This document shows positions 16,214 to 25,344 of a stretch of DNA of 64,000 nt, one piece after another. The notes beneath the pieces were generated by a model that made no database searches, was not told the DNA's origin, and was given only the letters and a program-made list of their open reading frames with translations. Numbering within the stretch: the first letter of the stretch is position 1; each line of letters begins with the position of its first letter. Source of the DNA: Candidatus Kuenenia stuttgartensis (lineage in GTDB: Bacteria; Pseudomonadota; Alphaproteobacteria; SMXS01); assembly GCA_943329845.2 (NCBI GenBank), contig CALQFM020000009.1:1-64000 (forward strand). Direction: 5' to 3'. The translations under genes were made by a program, and so were the position numbers.

Positions 16214-17113
16214 ATGCCGACCGCCGGTTCATATCTCTCGCGCGACGAGTTGCGCCTGCTGCGCAAGCGCTCGGACTGGCGCGGCGCGTGGATGGTGGCG
16301 CACGCCTGGGGTCTGATCTTCGGCGCCATGGCGCTGTTCGCCTGGTGGCCCAATCCCCTCACCTTCCTGCTCGCGGTAACAGTTGTCGGCGCGCGCCAGC
16401 TCGGCCTGGGCATCCTGATGCACGACGCGGCGCACGGCCTGCTGTTCCACGACCGGCGGCTGAACGACTGGGTCGGCAACTGGCTGTGCGCCTATCCCCA
16501 GCTCCTCGACCTCGACATCTACCGGCCGTATCATTTCGAGCACCACCGAAAGACCCAGCAGCCCGATGATCCGGACCTGCCGCTGTCGGCGAAGTTCCCG
16601 GTGAGCCGGGCGAGTTTCCTGCGCAAGAGCCTGCGCGACCTGACCGGCGTCACCTTCTTCAGGCAGTACAGGGCCGCCATGGACAGCCCGACGCGGCCCG
16701 CCGATGGCGGCGCAAAGCGCGGCCTGGCCAAGCCGCTGGTCGCCAACCTGGCGCTGCTGGCGGTGCTGACGGCCGTGGGCAAGCCGCACTACTATCTGAT
16801 GTTCTGGGCGCTGCCGCTGGCCACCTGGCGGATGTGGGTCACGCGGCTGCGCAACATCGCCGAGCATGCCGTGGTGCGCGACAACAACGACCCGCTGCTG
16901 CACGCCCGCACCACCATCGCCAACCCGCTGGAGCGGCTGTTCATCGCGCCCTACTACGTGAACTACCACCTGGAGCACCACCTCTATATGTGGATTCCCT
17001 GCTACAACCTGCCGAAGGCGCACAAGCTGTTCCGGCGCAAGGAACTGGAACCGCGGATGGAAATCCGGCGCGGTTACGGCGCTGTCCTGCGGCTGGCGGT
17101 GAAGCAGGTCTGA
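16214..17113 (+). CDS. membrane fatty-acid desaturase
   Basis: A 299-aa di-iron membrane desaturase. The three histidine boxes are intact: HDAAH (about residue 70), HFEHH (about 113) and HLEHH (about 257). Two long hydrophobic regions (about 33-66 and 175-200) carry the spans. It should introduce a double bond into an acyl chain or act on a related lipid at the inner membrane, taking electrons from a ferredoxin or cytochrome not encoded here. Among family branches it resembles those with a short C-terminus, and the substrate is unknown. Confidence 0.85.
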   Translation: MPTAGSYLSRDELRLLRKRSDWRGAWMVAHAWGLIFGAMALFAWWPNPLTFLLAVTVVGARQLGLGILMHDAAHGLLFHDRRLNDWVGNWLCAYPQLLDLDIYRPYHFEHHRKTQQPDDPDLPLSAKFPVSRASFLRKSLRDLTGVTFFRQYRAAMDSPTRPADGGAKRGLAKPLVANLALLAVLTAVGKPHYYLMFWALPLATWRMWVTRLRNIAEHAVVRDNNDPLLHARTTIANPLERLFIAPYYVNYHLEHHLYMWIPCYNLPKAHKLFRRKELEPRMEIRRGYGAVLRLAVKQV

Positions 17114-17183
17114 GGATTCTCCAAGGCTTTCGCGGGGTGGATGGAGTCAAGCGCATTATCACGATTTTGAGATCATGATCCGC

Positions 17184-17219
17184 TTGACCTGAATCTGTCA
17201 CAGGCACAAGATATTGCGT
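17184..17219 (+). promoter_or_regulatory. candidate nrdAB promoter with NrdR box
   Basis: The gap 17114-17428 (315 bp) holds TTGACC at 17184-17189 as a -35. A 16-bp element at 17204-17219, GCACAAGATATTGCGT, matches the NrdR box consensus at 12 of 16 positions by eye and lies across the expected -10. Only one clear box is seen; NrdR usually binds two. The remaining 200 bp would be a 5' leader, with a GCGAAAAATCC/GCGAAAATCC direct repeat and no riboswitch that I recognise. Confidence 0.5.
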
Positions 17220-17428
17220 CTGAGGTGCCCCCGGCGTTCATATCTGGGGGTCAACAGGTTCACCGGAAGCGCGAAAAATCCGCGAAAATCCGGGGGAATC
17301 GGGCCGGAAAGGCACCCCGGAAAGTGGAAACGTCCCAGGGCAGAGGGGCCTGCGGGGTGCGTGCTGGGCGCTTGCGCCAGCCATGCCCGTTGATTCTTCT
17401 GGAGCCCAAGGAAAAGAAGGAACGGTGC

Positions 17429-19384
17429 ATGTCGACGCTCGCCTATGATTTCGACCGGGAAGGTCATCTGGTGCCGCAGCCGCAACCCGCGCGGCCCCTG
17501 CCGATTCCGCCCTCGCAGCTTCCCCTGCACTTCGCGGCCAGCGAGGCGACGGTCGAGCCCACAAGGCGCGCGCCGCTGCCCATGCCGCTGGCGCCCAAGC
17601 CGACGCCCGCCGATCTGAAACTGGACCGGAGCCGCGACGACCTGCTGACGCCGTTCGGCAAGGCGACGCTTGAAGACCGCTACCTCATGCCGGGCGAATC
17701 CTACCAGGACATGTTCGCCCGGGTCGCTTGCGCCTATGCCGACGACCTGGACCACGCCCAGCGCGTCTACGACGCCGTCTCGCGGCTTTGGTTCATGCCG
17801 GCGACGCCGATCCTGTCGAACGGCGGCACGACGCGAGGCCTGCCGATCTCGTGCTTCCTCAACGCCGTGCCGGATTCGCTCGACGGTATCGTCGATATCT
17901 GGAACGAGAACGTGGCGCTGGCCTCCAACGGCGGCGGCATCGGCACCTACTGGGGCAAGGTCCGCTCCATCGGCGAGCCGGTGAAGGGCTGCGGCGAGAC
18001 CTCGGGCATCGTGCCGTTCATCCATGTCATGGACAGCCTGACCCTGGCGATCAGCCAGGGCTCGCTGCGGCGCGGCTCGGCCGCCGTCTACCTCGACATC
18101 CACCATCCTGAGATCGAGGAGTTCCTCGAAATCCGCAAGCCGTCGGGCGACTTCAACCGCAAGGGCCTGAACCTGCACCACGGCATCAACATCACCGATG
18201 CGTTCATGGAAGCCGTCGCGGCCGGTGACAGCTTCGCGCTGATCAGCCCGAAGACCGGCAACACCATCCGCGAGGTCGACGCCCGCCAGCTCTGGCAGCG
18301 TATCCTGGAGACCCGGTTGCAGACCGGCGAGCCCTACATACTCAACATCGACGCGGTGAACCGGGCATTGCCCAAGCACCAGCGCGACCTTGGCCTGTCG
18401 GTCTCGACCTCCAATCTGTGCAGCGAGATCACGCTGGCGACCGGCACCGACCAGCACGGCGAGGAGCGCACCGCCGTGTGCTGCCTGTCGTCGCTGAACT
18501 TCGAGACCTGGGACGAGTGGAACGACCAGCCGGGCTTTATCGAGGACGTCATGCGCTTCCTCGACAACGTGCTGACGCAGTTCATCGAGGACGCTCCCGA
18601 CAGCATGAAGCACGCACGCTATTCCGCCGGCCGCGAGCGCTCGGTAGGTCTCGGCGTTATGGGCTTCCATTCCTTCCTGCAGGCGCGCGGCATTCCGTTC
18701 GAGAGCGCCATGGCGAAAGCCTGGAATCTGCGCATGTTCCGCAAGATCCGCCGCGAGGCGGACGCCGCGTCGGTCGCGCTGGCGGAAGAACGCGGCCCCT
18801 GCCCCGACGCACTCGAGCGCGGCATGAAGGCCCGGTTCAGCCACAAGCTGGCGATCGCGCCGACGGCCTCGATCAGCATCATCTGCGGCGGCGCCAGCGC
18901 CTGCATCGAGCCGATCCCGGCCAACATCTACACCCACAAGACGCTGTCCGGCGCTTTCGTGGTGCGCAACCCCTATCTGCAGGAAATACTGGCACGCAAG
19001 GGCGCGGATACGCCAGAAACCTGGCAGTCCATCGTCGAGCATGAAGGCTCGGTCCAGCATCTCGACTGCCTCGACGAGGACGAGAAGTCGGTCTACCGCA
19101 CCGCGTTCGAGATCGACCAGCGCTGGGTGATCGACCTGGCCGCCGACCGCACGCCGTTCATCTGCCAGAGCCAGTCGCTGAACCTGTACCTGCCGGCCGA
19201 CATCGACAAGTGGGACCTGCACATGCTGCACTGGAGCGCGTGGGAAAAGGGCATCAAGAGCCTGTATTACTGCCGCTCGAAATCGATCAGCCGCGCCGCG
19301 TTCGCTGGCCAGATGGAAAAGGGCGAGAAGGCCGTCAACTATGGCGGCCGTACGGATTACGAGGAGTGCCTGGCATGCCAATAG
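17429..19384 (+). CDS. nrdA: ribonucleoside-diphosphate reductase, large subunit, lacking an ATP cone
   Basis: A 651-aa class I R1 protein. Seen: the first active-site cysteine in SCFLNAVPDSL, the radical site NLCSEI (Asn, Cys, Glu), the partner cysteine in CCLSSLN, the PTASIS loop, and a C-terminal CLAC pair that takes reductant. The first 60 residues are proline-rich and carry no ATP-cone, so the usual dATP off-switch is missing. AAGGAAC precedes the ATG. nrdB overlaps it by 10 bp. Likely control is by NrdR through the upstream box. Confidence 0.9.
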   Translation: MSTLAYDFDREGHLVPQPQPARPLPIPPSQLPLHFAASEATVEPTRRAPLPMPLAPKPTPADLKLDRSRDDLLTPFGKATLEDRYLMPGESYQDMFARVACAYADDLDHAQRVYDAVSRLWFMPATPILSNGGTTRGLPISCFLNAVPDSLDGIVDIWNENVALASNGGGIGTYWGKVRSIGEPVKGCGETSGIVPFIHVMDSLTLAISQGSLRRGSAAVYLDIHHPEIEEFLEIRKPSGDFNRKGLNLHHGINITDAFMEAVAAGDSFALISPKTGNTIREVDARQLWQRILETRLQTGEPYILNIDAVNRALPKHQRDLGLSVSTSNLCSEITLATGTDQHGEERTAVCCLSSLNFETWDEWNDQPGFIEDVMRFLDNVLTQFIEDAPDSMKHARYSAGRERSVGLGVMGFHSFLQARGIPFESAMAKAWNLRMFRKIRREADAASVALAEERGPCPDALERGMKARFSHKLAIAPTASISIICGGASACIEPIPANIYTHKTLSGAFVVRNPYLQEILARKGADTPETWQSIVEHEGSVQHLDCLDEDEKSVYRTAFEIDQRWVIDLAADRTPFICQSQSLNLYLPADIDKWDLHMLHWSAWEKGIKSLYYCRSKSISRAAFAGQMEKGEKAVNYGGRTDYEECLACQ

Positions 19385-20493
19385 CCGCTGCAAACATGCA
19401 TTTTGGCGACGTCGATCCGCGCAGCCTGATCGGCACCGGCCGGGTCGGCCTGCTTCAGGCGACCGGCACCTATGACGTCGAGCGCTATCCGTGGGCCTAC
19501 GAGTTCTGGAAGCGCCAGCAGCAGACCCACTGGATGGGCGAGGAAGTGCCGCTGGGCGCCGACATCCGCGACTGGACGTCGGACCGGATCACACCGGCCG
19601 AGCGTGCCCTGCTCACCCAGATCTTCCGGTTCTTCACCCAGTCGGACGTGGAAGTGGGCGACAACTACCTGAAGCGCTACATCCCGATCTTCCAGCCGAT
19701 CGAGGTGCAGATGATGATGGCCGCGTTCTCCAACATGGAGACGGTGCACATCGACGCCTATGCGCTGCTGCTGAAAACGCTGGGCATGCCCAAGTCCGAG
19801 TTCGAGGCGTTCCGCGACTACCGCGAGATGCGTGAGAAGGCCGACTACATGCACACCTTCGGCGTCGACACGGTCTCGGACGTGGCGCGTACGCTCGCCA
19901 TGTTCGGCGCGTTCACCGAGGGCATGTCGCTGTTCGCCAGCTTCGCCATGCTGCTGAACTTCCCGCGCCACAACAAGATGAACGGCATGGGCCAGATCGT
20001 CTCGTGGTCGGTGCGCGACGAGAGCCTGCACTGCGAGGGCATCATCCGGCTGTATCACCAGTGGAACCGGGAAACCGGGGCGGTCACCAAGGCGGTGCGC
20101 GACGACATCATCGACGTCGCCAAGACCATGGTGAAGCTGGAGGACCAGTTCGTCGACCTGGCGTTCGGCCTGGGCGGCATCCAGGGCATGACCGCCGAGA
20201 ACATCCACGACTACGTGCATTACGTGGCCGACTGGCGGCTGACCCAGCTGAAGCTGACGCCGGTGTTCGGCTATTTCAGCGAGCACGACAACACCTACAG
20301 CCAGATCAAGGCGCATCCGCTGCCGTGGCTGGTGGAGATTCTCAACGGCGTCGAGCACGCCAACTTCTTCGAGCAGCGCTCTACCGAGTACTCAAAGGGC
20401 GCCACGCGTGGCAGCTGGGACGGCGCCGACGGCGTCTGGGCACTGTTCGACGCCAAGCGCCAGCCGAAGGAAGTGGAAAAGCTGCTGGTCTAG
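19375..20493 (+). CDS. nrdB: ribonucleoside-diphosphate reductase, small subunit
   Basis: A 372-aa ferritin-like R2 protein. The di-iron and radical residues appear as METVHIDAY (Glu, His and the radical Tyr in ExxHxxxY spacing) and RDESLHCEG (Glu and His). It makes the tyrosyl radical that starts the reaction in NrdA. GAGGAG eight bases upstream supports the ATG at 19375. A later ATG at 19396 is possible. No N-terminal ATP-cone is present here either. Confidence 0.9.
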   Translation: MPIAAANMHFGDVDPRSLIGTGRVGLLQATGTYDVERYPWAYEFWKRQQQTHWMGEEVPLGADIRDWTSDRITPAERALLTQIFRFFTQSDVEVGDNYLKRYIPIFQPIEVQMMMAAFSNMETVHIDAYALLLKTLGMPKSEFEAFRDYREMREKADYMHTFGVDTVSDVARTLAMFGAFTEGMSLFASFAMLLNFPRHNKMNGMGQIVSWSVRDESLHCEGIIRLYHQWNRETGAVTKAVRDDIIDVAKTMVKLEDQFVDLAFGLGGIQGMTAENIHDYVHYVADWRLTQLKLTPVFGYFSEHDNTYSQIKAHPLPWLVEILNGVEHANFFEQRSTEYSKGATRGSWDGADGVWALFDAKRQPKEVEKLLV

Positions 20494-20525
20494 CCGAGCA
20501 TTAGCCAAGGGCGGCGGTGAAAGCC

Positions 20526-20879
20526 TCAGAGCTTCCCGTCGATGTCAGAGTTGACGGATTCCACCTCGGGAACCGCGCCGTACTGGTCGACCGCCTTGAC
20601 GATCATCATCACGTAGCTGTAGTCCAGCTGCTCGTACGCCCGGACGACGACGGTCATGTCGGGCTGCGCGGAGACATCCAGCTTCAACTCCCGTTTCAGG
20701 GCTTCGAAATCGGGCATCTGCCGCCCGTTGTACCGGACGACATAGTCTGCCCCGACGGTGATGATGGCATCGTAGTGCGGCTGAGGCGGCAGCGCGCGCG
20801 CCGTTGAGGCGCCGAATGTAAAGCACAGCCCCGCGGTCAGCAGCGTCAGGTAATATAGTATTCTGGGCATGGTGTTCAC
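20526..20879 (-). CDS. secreted protein resembling the periplasmic domain of ExbD/TolR
   Basis: A 117-aa protein with a signal peptide to about residue 29, then an 85-residue domain with the order of the ExbD/TolR periplasmic fold: DAIITVGADYVVRYNGR (strands), a helix MPDFEALKRELKL, MTVVVRAYEQLDYSYVM (strand and helix), and a last strand. It lacks the N-terminal membrane anchor with the conserved Asp that couples ExbD to the motor. A paralogue lies directly upstream in the same direction. The role may be to bind a TonB- or Tol-type partner, but that is inference. Confidence 0.6.
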   Translation of the reverse strand: MNTMPRILYYLTLLTAGLCFTFGASTARALPPQPHYDAIITVGADYVVRYNGRQMPDFEALKRELKLDVSAQPDMTVVVRAYEQLDYSYVMMIVKAVDQYGAVPEVESVNSDIDGKL

Positions 20880-20970
20880 CGCAGGTTACAGGGTGAGTAA
20901 TTGCGCCATCTTAGCCGGGATTTGCTGGTGGGTCTTCAGCGTCTTTCCTGCGAACACTGCATGGGCCACC

Positions 20971-21321
20971 TTACATGTTGTCATCATGCCCGGGCATCGA
21001 TGACACCATCTCGACCGAGCAGTCGACCTCATATTGCCGGACCGCCTCGACAATCTTCGTGACGTATTCCATGGGCACGGTGTCATGGGCGAGCACCTTG
21101 ACCGTCAGCGCCGGGTCGGCCTGGACATCCTCAACCAGAGCTTCCTCCAGCGCGTTGAGCCCGTCGACCGCTTCGCCATTATAGGTCACCGACTGCTCGT
21201 CGACCGCGATGACGACATCATAGCCGGACTCGCTCTCCTGAGCCCTCGCCGGATCGGCACAGGCCAGCAATCCGGCCGTCAGGAGAAGGACCGTCAAGAA
21301 CGGGTGGAGCCTTCCGGCCAT
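20971..21321 (-). CDS. ExbD/TolR periplasmic-domain-like lipoprotein
   Basis: A 116-aa paralogue of the gene at 20526-20879 (VDEQSVTYNGEAVDGLNALEEAL, TVKVLAHDTVPMEYVTKIVEAV). The leader ends in LLAC, a usable lipobox, so it may be lipid-anchored; a simple cleavage after ARA is the alternative. It starts one base after the stop of the thioesterase gene (TGA-C-ATG), so these three genes form one leftward unit. The coupling to a thioesterase is puzzling. Confidence 0.6.
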   Translation of the reverse strand: MAGRLHPFLTVLLLTAGLLACADPARAQESESGYDVVIAVDEQSVTYNGEAVDGLNALEEALVEDVQADPALTVKVLAHDTVPMEYVTKIVEAVRQYEVDCSVEMVSSMPGHDDNM

Positions 21322-21322
21322 G

Positions 21323-22150
21323 TCACGCGCGCGCCTTGGGCGACATGAGCTTCTGGATCTGGCGGGAATCGGCGACCAGCCGGTCCTCGCTGTCCCAGAT
21401 CTCGCCGTCCTCCTCGAAGAAGCCGCGGGTCAGCAGCCTTGTAGTGAAGCGGAAACGAAGCCAGCCCGGCGCGGGCCGGCGGCGAAGATGGGTGGTCAGT
21501 TCGATGGTAGGCACCCAGCCGGTCGCCCCCACGACGTTGAAGATGGCGGGCGGCACGGCGTCGGCGAACATGAGCACCGAATAGAAGTCGGGTGCGGTGC
21601 CGTCGCGGAACCTTATATAGCCGGCCATCTCGCCCACGCCGTGGGGCGTCGCCCGCGCCCATCCCATGTGCGTGGGATGGAAGCGCATGTCGATGTGCTC
21701 CTGGAACGCCGGCGACTTGCCGGGCAGGTAGGGATGCGGCACACAGTCTTCCGGCGACGGCAGGTCGGGCGGCTCCGCATGCACCACCGACTGGCCGGTC
21801 GCGATATCGAAATCGGTGAAGGTGGCGGTGAAGTGAGTGCGTTGCACGCCATCCTGGAGAAGCCGCGCCAGGCCTGTAGAGGTGGTCAGGCTGCGGCCGA
21901 GCAGTTCGGTATCGATCTGCACAGGGCCGGTCGAGGACCGCTTCATGTAATGGCCGGTGACGGTCAGCGGATGCGGGTGCGGCACCGTGCCCGCGATCGC
22001 CCGCGCGGCAATGGCCATCAGGTAGCCGCCGTTCGGCGTGCCGCCGGCGATGCCCCAGGTCTCATGGAAATGGGCATTGAACCGGGTATCGCTCACCTTC
22101 TCCACGGCGGTTTCGGAATCGAAGAACGAGGGTGTGACCGCTGTCGACAT
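21323..22150 (-). CDS. acyl-CoA thioesterase-like, double hotdog
   Basis: A 275-aa protein made of two hotdog halves. The first runs about 20-110, with FHETWGIAGGTPNGGYLMAIAARA forming the long central helix. The second runs about 165-265, with a conserved Phe and Arg rich strand set (WVPTIELTTHLRRRP). This is the TesB-like thioesterase layout, which cleaves acyl-CoA in the cytosol. No specific active-site Asp is obvious to me. It is the first gene of a three-gene leftward group with the two ExbD-like secreted proteins. Confidence 0.8.
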   Translation of the reverse strand: MSTAVTPSFFDSETAVEKVSDTRFNAHFHETWGIAGGTPNGGYLMAIAARAIAGTVPHPHPLTVTGHYMKRSSTGPVQIDTELLGRSLTTSTGLARLLQDGVQRTHFTATFTDFDIATGQSVVHAEPPDLPSPEDCVPHPYLPGKSPAFQEHIDMRFHPTHMGWARATPHGVGEMAGYIRFRDGTAPDFYSVLMFADAVPPAIFNVVGATGWVPTIELTTHLRRRPAPGWLRFRFTTRLLTRGFFEEDGEIWDSEDRLVADSRQIQKLMSPKARA

Positions 22151-22215
22151 GGCGAGGGCTTTCGTTAGGAGACGGCCGACGGATTAGCGAAATTGCCCAT
22201 CGCTGGCAATGGCCG

Positions 22216-25200
22216 TCACTCGCCGGGATGGCGCGGCGCCTCGGGCTCCATGTCGCCTTTCGGGTCCGGCGAGCCGAATGTCAGCCGGCTGCCATGCTTG
22301 CCAAGCCAGGCCTGGATGTCATCGACCACCGTGAAGACGACGGGCACGAAGATCAGGCTGAGCAGGGTCGACGTGATCAGCCCGCCGATCACCGCGACGG
22401 CCATGGGCGCGCGGAACTCGGTGTCTGCGCCGATGCCGACGGCGATGGGCAGCATGCCGGCGCCCATGGCGAGCGTGGTCATGATGATCGGACGGGCGCG
22501 CTTGTGGCAGGCATCGAGCAGCGCCTCGCGCCGCGTGGCGCCGCGCTCGTTGCGCGAGACAATGGCGTACTCAACCAGGAGGATGGAGTTCTTCGCCGCC
22601 ACGCCCATCAGCATCAGGATGCCGATCAACGGCGGGATAGACACCGGGATGTTGAGGATCAGCAGCAGGCCCAGCGCGCCGCCGATTGACAGCGGCAGCG
22701 CGGTCAGGATGGTGACCGGATAGGCGAAGTTCTTGAACAGCAGCGCCAGCACGAAATACATCAGCAGGATGCCGGTCACCACCGCGACGGCGAACCCCAT
22801 GATCATCTCGCCAAAATTCTCGTTATCTCCGGTCGGCACTTCGAAGACGGCCGGCGGCAGGTTCTTCATGGCGGGCAGCGCGTAGACCATCTTCGTGCCA
22901 TCACCCAGCGGGATGCCCGACAGTTCGGCTTCGATCATGGCGCTGCGGCGGCGGTCGAGCCGGTCGATCTGCGACGGGCCGGCGCCGAACGACACATCGG
23001 CCACCGAGGACAGCGGCACCGACCCACCATTCGCGGTGGGCACCCGCAGATTGCGGATCGTCTCGATGTCCTGCCGCGCTCTCTCCACCAGCATCAGCCG
23101 GATGGGGATCTGCCGGTCGGCCAGGTTGTATTTCGGCAGGTTCACGTCCACATCGCCCAGCGTGGCGATGCGGACAGCCTGGCTGATGGTCATGGTCGCC
23201 ACGCCCAGCGACGCCGCCTTGTCCGCCTTCGGGGTGATCAGGATCTCCGGCCGCGCCAGGTTGGCGGTCGCGGCCACGTTGTTCAGGCCCGGCAAATTGC
23301 GCATCTCGCGCTCGAGGTCGCGGGAAGCCTTGGTGAGTGCCGGCCCGTCGTCGCTGACCAGGGTGATCTGCAGCTTCGAGCCGCTCGATCCGTCGGCGCC
23401 GAAGCGCACGCGTACGCCCGGAACGGCCAGCAAAGAGGGGCCGACCTCGGCCTCGATCTCCTGCTGCGTCAGCTTGCGGTCGCCCAGCGGCACCAGGTTC
23501 ACCGTCAGCACGGCGCGGCGCACATCACCCTGGCTGGAGCCGCCGCCGCCGGGGCCGACCATGGTCAGCGAGGTACCAAGCGCCGCGTAGATCGACTTCA
23601 CCTCGGGGCGCTGCTTTAGGATGTCCGACAGCTTGGCGACGGCTGCGTCCGTATCCGCGAGGGTCGCGCCCGGTGGTAACTCGACCGACATGACGGAACG
23701 GCCGGTGTCGCTGGCGGGGACGAAGTCGAACTTCATGAACATGGCCATCGCGCCCGAAACGATGACGATCAGGAATCCGAACACCATGATCTTGATGCGG
23801 TGGTCCAGCGACCACGACACCATCTGCAAGTAGCGTGGCATCCAGAACGGCTCGTCATGCTTCAGGTCGCCGCCCTTCAGCAGATAGGCGCCCAACAGCG
23901 GGGTAATCGTGCGGGCGACGAGCAGCGAGAACAGTACCGACACGCAGGCGCAGATGGCGAACGCGCTGAAAAACTGTCCGGTGACACCCGGCATGAAACC
24001 CACCGGCGCGAACACCGCGACGATGGTCATGGTGGTCGCCACGACCGCCAGGCCGATCTCGTCGGCCGCCTCGATCGCCGCAGGATATGCCTTCTTGCCG
24101 GCCCTCATGTGCCGGACGATGTTCTCGATCTCGACGATGGCGTCGTCGACGAGGATACCCACGGTGATCGCCAGCGCCAGCAGCGTGACGATGTTGAACG
24201 ACTGGTCGAACAGCGCCATCACCGCAAAGGTCGGGATCAGCGACAACGGCATGGCGAGCGCCGAGATCAGGGTCGCGCGGGCATCGCGCAGGAACCACCA
24301 GACCACAACTACGGCAAGGACCGCGCCCAGCAGCAGCGCCTCCAGCGAGGCGAGGAAGCTGATTTGGACGAACTCGTCGGCCGAGGTGACCTCTTCGATG
24401 GCAACGTCATCGCGCGCGGCGTCCAGCCTGGCGACAGCCTCACGCGCCGCCTCGGCCACGTGCACCTCGCTTGCGCCGCGCGTGCGGATGACACCGAAGC
24501 CGACGACCTCCTGACCATTGAAGCGCGCGCGGGTACGCGGCTCGGCCCAGGAATCTTCGACCCTGCCCAGATCGGACAGGCGTACGGTACGGCCATCGGG
24601 AAGATTGATCAGGCTGGACCCGAGACCCTTTATGGAAAGGGCGCTGCCGAGTGTTCGGATTGACTGCTCGGCGGCGCCGATGTCCGACCGGCCACCGGGC
24701 AGATTGGCGTTGATCAGGCGGAGCTGCTGGCTGACTTCGCCAGCGGTAATGCCGAGCGAGGCCATGCGCTCGGGGTCGAGCCGGACGGCGATCTCGCGGG
24801 TTACGCCGCCCTGACGCTGCACTTCCGAGACGCCGCGTACCGCAAGCAACACCTTGGCGACGTCGTTATCGACGAACCAACTCAGCTCCTCGGGCGACAT
24901 GGCGTCGGCGCGAACGACGAAGGTGACGAGCTGGTTGCCCGAGGCGTCGATGCGCTGGACCATCGGTTCCTCGACATCCGCCGGCAGGTCCGGCCGAATG
25001 CTGGTAACCGCGTTGCGGACATCGTTGGTCGCGCGGTCGGTGTCGGTGCCGAGGAAGAATTCGACCGTGGTGACCGAGATGCCGTCATTGATCGTGGAGC
25101 GGATATGCTTCACGCCACCCAGGCCGGCCACCGAATCCTCGACCAGCCGGGTGACCTGGGACTCCATCTCCGACGGCGCGGCGCCGGGCTGGGCGACAGT

Positions 25201-25344
25201 GACGACGATGGCCGGGAAGTCCAGGTCAGGGACGTTGTTGATCCGCAGCGTGGCGTATCCGGCGATGCCGGCCAGGACAAGGGCGATGAACAGAACGACG
25301 GTGGGAACCGGGTTCCGGATGGACCAGGAGGACAGGTTCCTCAT
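22216..25344 (-). CDS. RND efflux transporter, inner-membrane permease
   Basis: A 1042-aa RND protein with 12 predicted spans and two large periplasmic loops. The TM4 motif GILVDDAIVEIENI holds the two proton-relay aspartates. The N-terminus reads MRNLSSWSIRNPVPTVVLFI and the C-half repeats the GVAAKNSILLVEYA pattern. It takes its substrate from the inner membrane or periplasm and, with the adaptor and an outer-membrane channel, expels it. It overlaps the adaptor gene by ATGA. No TolC-like channel or regulator is adjacent. Confidence 0.95.
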   Translation of the reverse strand: MRNLSSWSIRNPVPTVVLFIALVLAGIAGYATLRINNVPDLDFPAIVVTVAQPGAAPSEMESQVTRLVEDSVAGLGGVKHIRSTINDGISVTTVEFFLGTDTDRATNDVRNAVTSIRPDLPADVEEPMVQRIDASGNQLVTFVVRADAMSPEELSWFVDNDVAKVLLAVRGVSEVQRQGGVTREIAVRLDPERMASLGITAGEVSQQLRLINANLPGGRSDIGAAEQSIRTLGSALSIKGLGSSLINLPDGRTVRLSDLGRVEDSWAEPRTRARFNGQEVVGFGVIRTRGASEVHVAEAAREAVARLDAARDDVAIEEVTSADEFVQISFLASLEALLLGAVLAVVVVWWFLRDARATLISALAMPLSLIPTFAVMALFDQSFNIVTLLALAITVGILVDDAIVEIENIVRHMRAGKKAYPAAIEAADEIGLAVVATTMTIVAVFAPVGFMPGVTGQFFSAFAICACVSVLFSLLVARTITPLLGAYLLKGGDLKHDEPFWMPRYLQMVSWSLDHRIKIMVFGFLIVIVSGAMAMFMKFDFVPASDTGRSVMSVELPPGATLADTDAAVAKLSDILKQRPEVKSIYAALGTSLTMVGPGGGGSSQGDVRRAVLTVNLVPLGDRKLTQQEIEAEVGPSLLAVPGVRVRFGADGSSGSKLQITLVSDDGPALTKASRDLEREMRNLPGLNNVAATANLARPEILITPKADKAASLGVATMTISQAVRIATLGDVDVNLPKYNLADRQIPIRLMLVERARQDIETIRNLRVPTANGGSVPLSSVADVSFGAGPSQIDRLDRRRSAMIEAELSGIPLGDGTKMVYALPAMKNLPPAVFEVPTGDNENFGEMIMGFAVAVVTGILLMYFVLALLFKNFAYPVTILTALPLSIGGALGLLLILNIPVSIPPLIGILMLMGVAAKNSILLVEYAIVSRNERGATRREALLDACHKRARPIIMTTLAMGAGMLPIAVGIGADTEFRAPMAVAVIGGLITSTLLSLIFVPVVFTVVDDIQAWLGKHGSRLTFGSPDPKGDMEPEAPRHPGE

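Noticed and set aside
17198-19393. 731-codon open frame on the minus strand over nrdA
   Set aside because: It is a shadow of the GC-rich nrdA gene: no domain likeness, and the plus-strand product has every class I reductase motif.
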